64,000 nt of DNA from an uncultured Luteitalea sp. (GTDB lineage: Bacteria > Acidobacteriota > Vicinamibacteria > Vicinamibacterales > Vicinamibacteraceae): the NCBI GenBank assembly GCA_934541105.1, contig CAKTDA010000005.1, forward strand, positions 292,023 to 356,022, read 5' to 3'. A program made the translations under genes and the position numbers. Shown piece by piece: positions 61,622 to 64,000 of this stretch. Position 1 is the stretch's first letter; the number at the start of each line of letters is the position of its first letter. The notes beneath the pieces are model-generated. The model ran no database searches, had not been told where the DNA came from, and was given only the letters and a program-made list of their open reading frames with translations.

Positions 61622-64000
61622 AGCCGCCCGACGGGTGGACACCCGACGCGGTCACCAACGAGCTCGCCGACCTGTTCGACGACGATGGGCCTGACGCGGC
61701 GACGGCCTTCATCGATGCGGCCGCGGTGCTCGCGTCGTTCGATCCCGACACGCTCCAGCCGACAGGCGGCATGGCGGACGCCGACAGCCGCGAGCACGAC
61801 GCTGCGCGTGCCGAACTCGGGCGCATGGTGCTGCCTTCGTACGACGCCGACGGCCGCACCTCGTGGATTCTCGATCGCGAGACGCGCAGGAGCGCGTTGC
61901 GGCGCCTCGTGGCGGAGGGCGGCGTGCAGGCCGCACTCGACGCGAACCCGCAGCGCCGGCAGGAACCGCTCCAGCAGATGCTCGAGGCGATGCTGCTCAC
62001 GCCGGGTACGCTGCCGCCGCTGAAGACCGCATCCGACGTGCGTGCGTGCCAGGTGGCTGCCGACTGGGTCCGCGGCATCGTCGCCGACGTGCCCGACGAG
62101 GCCGCGCTGCGGCAGGCGGCCGAGCGCGCGACGCAGCTGGCGCCGTTCCGCGACCTGGCGGGCGACTACTTCGCGGGTCGCGAGCGCGAGCTGGCCGTGC
62201 TCAGCGACTACGTCGGCGTCCGCGCGGCGAGCGGCACGGTCGAATCGCTGACGCGGGTCATCAAGTCGGTGCTGAGCCTGCAGGCCGAGCCGCCGCTGTT
62301 CGTGTATGGCCCCGGCGGCATCGGCAAGTCCACCCTGATTGCGCGCTTCATCCTCGACCACGTGGACCGGCGCGACGTGCCGCAGTTTCCTTACGCATAC
62401 CTGGACTTCGACCGTCCGGGGCTCGTGGCCGAGGAGCCGGTGACGTTGCTGATGGACGCCGTCCGGCAACTCGCGTCGCAGTACCCGTCGCGCCGCGCGT
62501 CGCTCGAGGCGCTCGGCAAGGACTGGGGACGCCGCGTGGCCGGGATGGCGCGCAACGCGGTGGGACCAGTGCCCGAGGGCCAGGGCCCGGGGCCTGCCTC
62601 GCAGGAGCGCGGGTCGCGGCAGGGGACGGCCTCCGGTCTCAGGGCGGTGCTGCCCGTGGACACGCGGCCGTCGCGCTACGAGTCGCTGTGGTCGTACCTG
62701 CGGGTCAGCGATCGCGGCTACTTCCTCGAGACCTTCGCGCACGAAGTGCGGCAGCTGCCGGGCACGACCGCGCAGCCGATGCTGCTCGTGCTCGACACGT
62801 TCGAGGAGGTGCAGCTGCGCCACGCCTCGCACGAGGACGAGGTGTTCAGGTTCCTCGACCAGTTGCAGTCGCTGGTGCCGTTCCTGCGCGTCGTGCTGTG
62901 CGGTCGGGTGCTGCCCGAGCGCCACGCCGTGCGTCCCCTCGAACTCGCGACGTTCGACCTCGAGTCCGCCACCGCGTTCCTCACGGCACGAGTCCGCATC
63001 GCGCGCGAGGGAGCGGAAACGGTGGCACGCCATGTCGGCGGATCCCCGCTGACGCTGCGACTGGCCGTGGACCTCCTTCGCCGCGCGCACGACACGCCCG
63101 GGGGGCTGAGCGACATCGGCGCGGTGCTCGGCGTGCTGCGCAAGGGGAGCATCGAAGCGCAGTTGTACACGCGGGTGATCGAGCACATCACCGATCGCGA
63201 CGTGCGCCGGCTCGCCCATCCGGGCCTGCTCCTGCGTCGCATCACGCCCGGGATCATCCAGTACGTGCTGGCGAAGCCCTGCGGGTTGACCGTGCCGGAC
63301 CGTCCGACGGCCGCGCGCCTGTTCGACAAGCTGCGGCGTGAAGTCGTGCTCGTCACGCAGCGCGCCCCGGAAGTGCTGGTCCATCGCCCGGAGCTGCGGG
63401 CCGTGATGCTGGAGCCGCTGCGCGCCGACGACCCGGAGCGCGCCCGCGTGATCAACGAGGCGGCCGTCGTGTTCTACGAGTCCCAGCCCACGGCTCCCGA
63501 GACGCGCGCCGAGGAGATCTACCATCGCCTGCTGCTCGGGCACGACCGCGCGACGCTCGACGCGCGCTGGATCGACGGCGTCGATCACTACCTGGCGACG
63601 GCAGTGCCCGACCTCTCGCCGCGCGCGCAGGGCTACCTCGCGGGGCGCATGCCGCTCGTGCTCGTTCCGGAAGCCTGGGCGCAGGCCGACCTCGAGGACT
63701 GGGAACGCTACGCGATCCGCGAACTGCGTGAACTGCTGCGCCTCGGGAATCTGGCCGCCGCCCAGGCCCTGATCCGCATGCGACCGACGTTCACGAACCC
63801 GACGCTGAAGGTGCTCGAGGTCGAACTGCTGATGCGGACGGGCAGCCTCGCAGAGGCCCGTCACGTTGCAGCCGAGACGCTCGCGCGCGTGCCGCCCGAC
63901 TCGCCCGATGCCGTCGCCTTGCGCTCGCACCTCGGCACACGGGCACGGCAGCAGGAGGGCCCGTCGCCGGCGGGTGCCGGGCCGGAGGCAGGTGCCGGGC
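61618..64000 (+). CDS. STAND-type NTPase, 3' end beyond window
   Basis: At least 794 aa from GTG 61618, which overlaps the previous stop by 4 nt; no stop before the window end. An N-terminal helical region (~1-180) of unknown fold precedes the NTPase: Walker A GPGGIGKST (231-239), Walker B LLVLDTFEE (Asp393), and the GGSPLTLRLA segment with the GxP motif characteristic of STAND NTPases (winged-helix part). TPR-like helices (RELLRLGNLAAAQALI..., LLMRTGSLAEARHVAAETLA) begin near residue 705 and probably continue past the window as a sensor. Large STAND proteins act as signal-triggered switches in prokaryotic immunity and cell-death systems. The end of the protein, and any further gene, is not visible. 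Confidence 0.85.
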   Translation, partial: MKPPDGWTPDAVTNELADLFDDDGPDAATAFIDAAAVLASFDPDTLQPTGGMADADSREHDAARAELGRMVLPSYDADGRTSWILDRETRRSALRRLVAEGGVQAALDANPQRRQEPLQQMLEAMLLTPGTLPPLKTASDVRACQVAADWVRGIVADVPDEAALRQAAERATQLAPFRDLAGDYFAGRERELAVLSDYVGVRAASGTVESLTRVIKSVLSLQAEPPLFVYGPGGIGKSTLIARFILDHVDRRDVPQFPYAYLDFDRPGLVAEEPVTLLMDAVRQLASQYPSRRASLEALGKDWGRRVAGMARNAVGPVPEGQGPGPASQERGSRQGTASGLRAVLPVDTRPSRYESLWSYLRVSDRGYFLETFAHEVRQLPGTTAQPMLLVLDTFEEVQLRHASHEDEVFRFLDQLQSLVPFLRVVLCGRVLPERHAVRPLELATFDLESATAFLTARVRIAREGAETVARHVGGSPLTLRLAVDLLRRAHDTPGGLSDIGAVLGVLRKGSIEAQLYTRVIEHITDRDVRRLAHPGLLLRRITPGIIQYVLAKPCGLTVPDRPTAARLFDKLRREVVLVTQRAPEVLVHRPELRAVMLEPLRADDPERARVINEAAVVFYESQPTAPETRAEEIYHRLLLGHDRATLDARWIDGVDHYLATAVPDLSPRAQGYLAGRMPLVLVPEAWAQADLEDWERYAIRELRELLRLGNLAAAQALIRMRPTFTNPTLKVLEVELLMRTGSLAEARHVAAETLARVPPDSPDAVALRSHLGTRARQQEGPSPAGAGPEAGAG

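Noticed and set aside
59363..61642. Long minus-strand frame over the protease and ATPase genes
   Set aside because: Contains no recognisable domain and opposes a metzincin motif and a P-loop on the plus strand.
61015..63930. Long open frame on the minus strand across the EAD1 and STAND genes
   Set aside because: Same complementary-frame artefact; the plus strand encodes intact Walker motifs and coupled starts.

Overview
The window is GC-rich, densely packed bacterial chromosome (64 kb, one tRNA, no rRNA, no plasmid or phage core genes). Several traits point to Acidobacteriota, most likely a Vicinamibacteria-like soil lineage. These are a MacB/FtsX-type 'orphan' permease with its own two-component pair, secreted proteins with carboxypeptidase-regulatory repeats, a membrane-anchored Ser/Thr kinase, GMC oxidoreductase plus gluconate-dehydrogenase-subunit-3 pairs, TAT-exported sugar-isomerase-like TIM barrels and a PEP-CTERM protein. 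This assignment is inferred from gene content, not from a marker gene.

Layout. 1-3.5 kb: a sialic-acid scavenging block (MFS transporter, exported sialidase, N-acetylneuraminate lyase), facing a GMC oxidoreductase/small-subunit pair (3.5-5.9 kb). 6.2-8.6 kb: a YdeI-family gene and a Ser/Thr kinase. 8.6-14.7 kb: a five-gene molybdoenzyme operon that looks like a nitrate reductase, with a NarK-type transporter fused to a cytochrome b domain and a four-cysteine tail. 14.8-17.5 kb: small redox and copper genes and an ECF sigma factor whose promoter motif recurs in front of a DUF4142/cupredoxin pair. 17.5-20 kb: an ABC exporter. 20-34.8 kb: mixed metabolic and secreted genes, including the ergothioneine genes egtB-egtD.

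34.8-37.3 kb: a compact operon of an AAA ATPase (DUF3696 type), a PIN-domain nuclease and an RNA ligase, all with overlapping starts. This is my best candidate for an undescribed RNA-targeting conflict or repair system. 37.3-40 kb: murQ and an amidohydrolase lipoprotein. 40.2-52.7 kb: an export cassette (HlyD-type adaptor, MacB-type ATPase, response regulator, histidine kinase, large permease) followed by four exported proteins of unknown role. 52.7-58 kb: a light-sensing operon (hybrid PAS/GAF kinase, heme oxygenase, bacteriophytochrome). 58.3 kb: tRNA-Pro. 58.4-64 kb: an ankyrin protein, then the start of a second conflict-type operon (astacin-like protease without a signal peptide, EAD1-like ATPase, STAND NTPase) that runs off the window.

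Three classes of short repeats lie between and within genes. The most striking is a family of 22-nt hairpins whose arms differ between copies but stay complementary; a decayed copy is read through in frame inside egtB. Many gene pairs overlap by 1-8 nt (ATGA, GTGA, TGATG), so most blocks are probably polycistronic.
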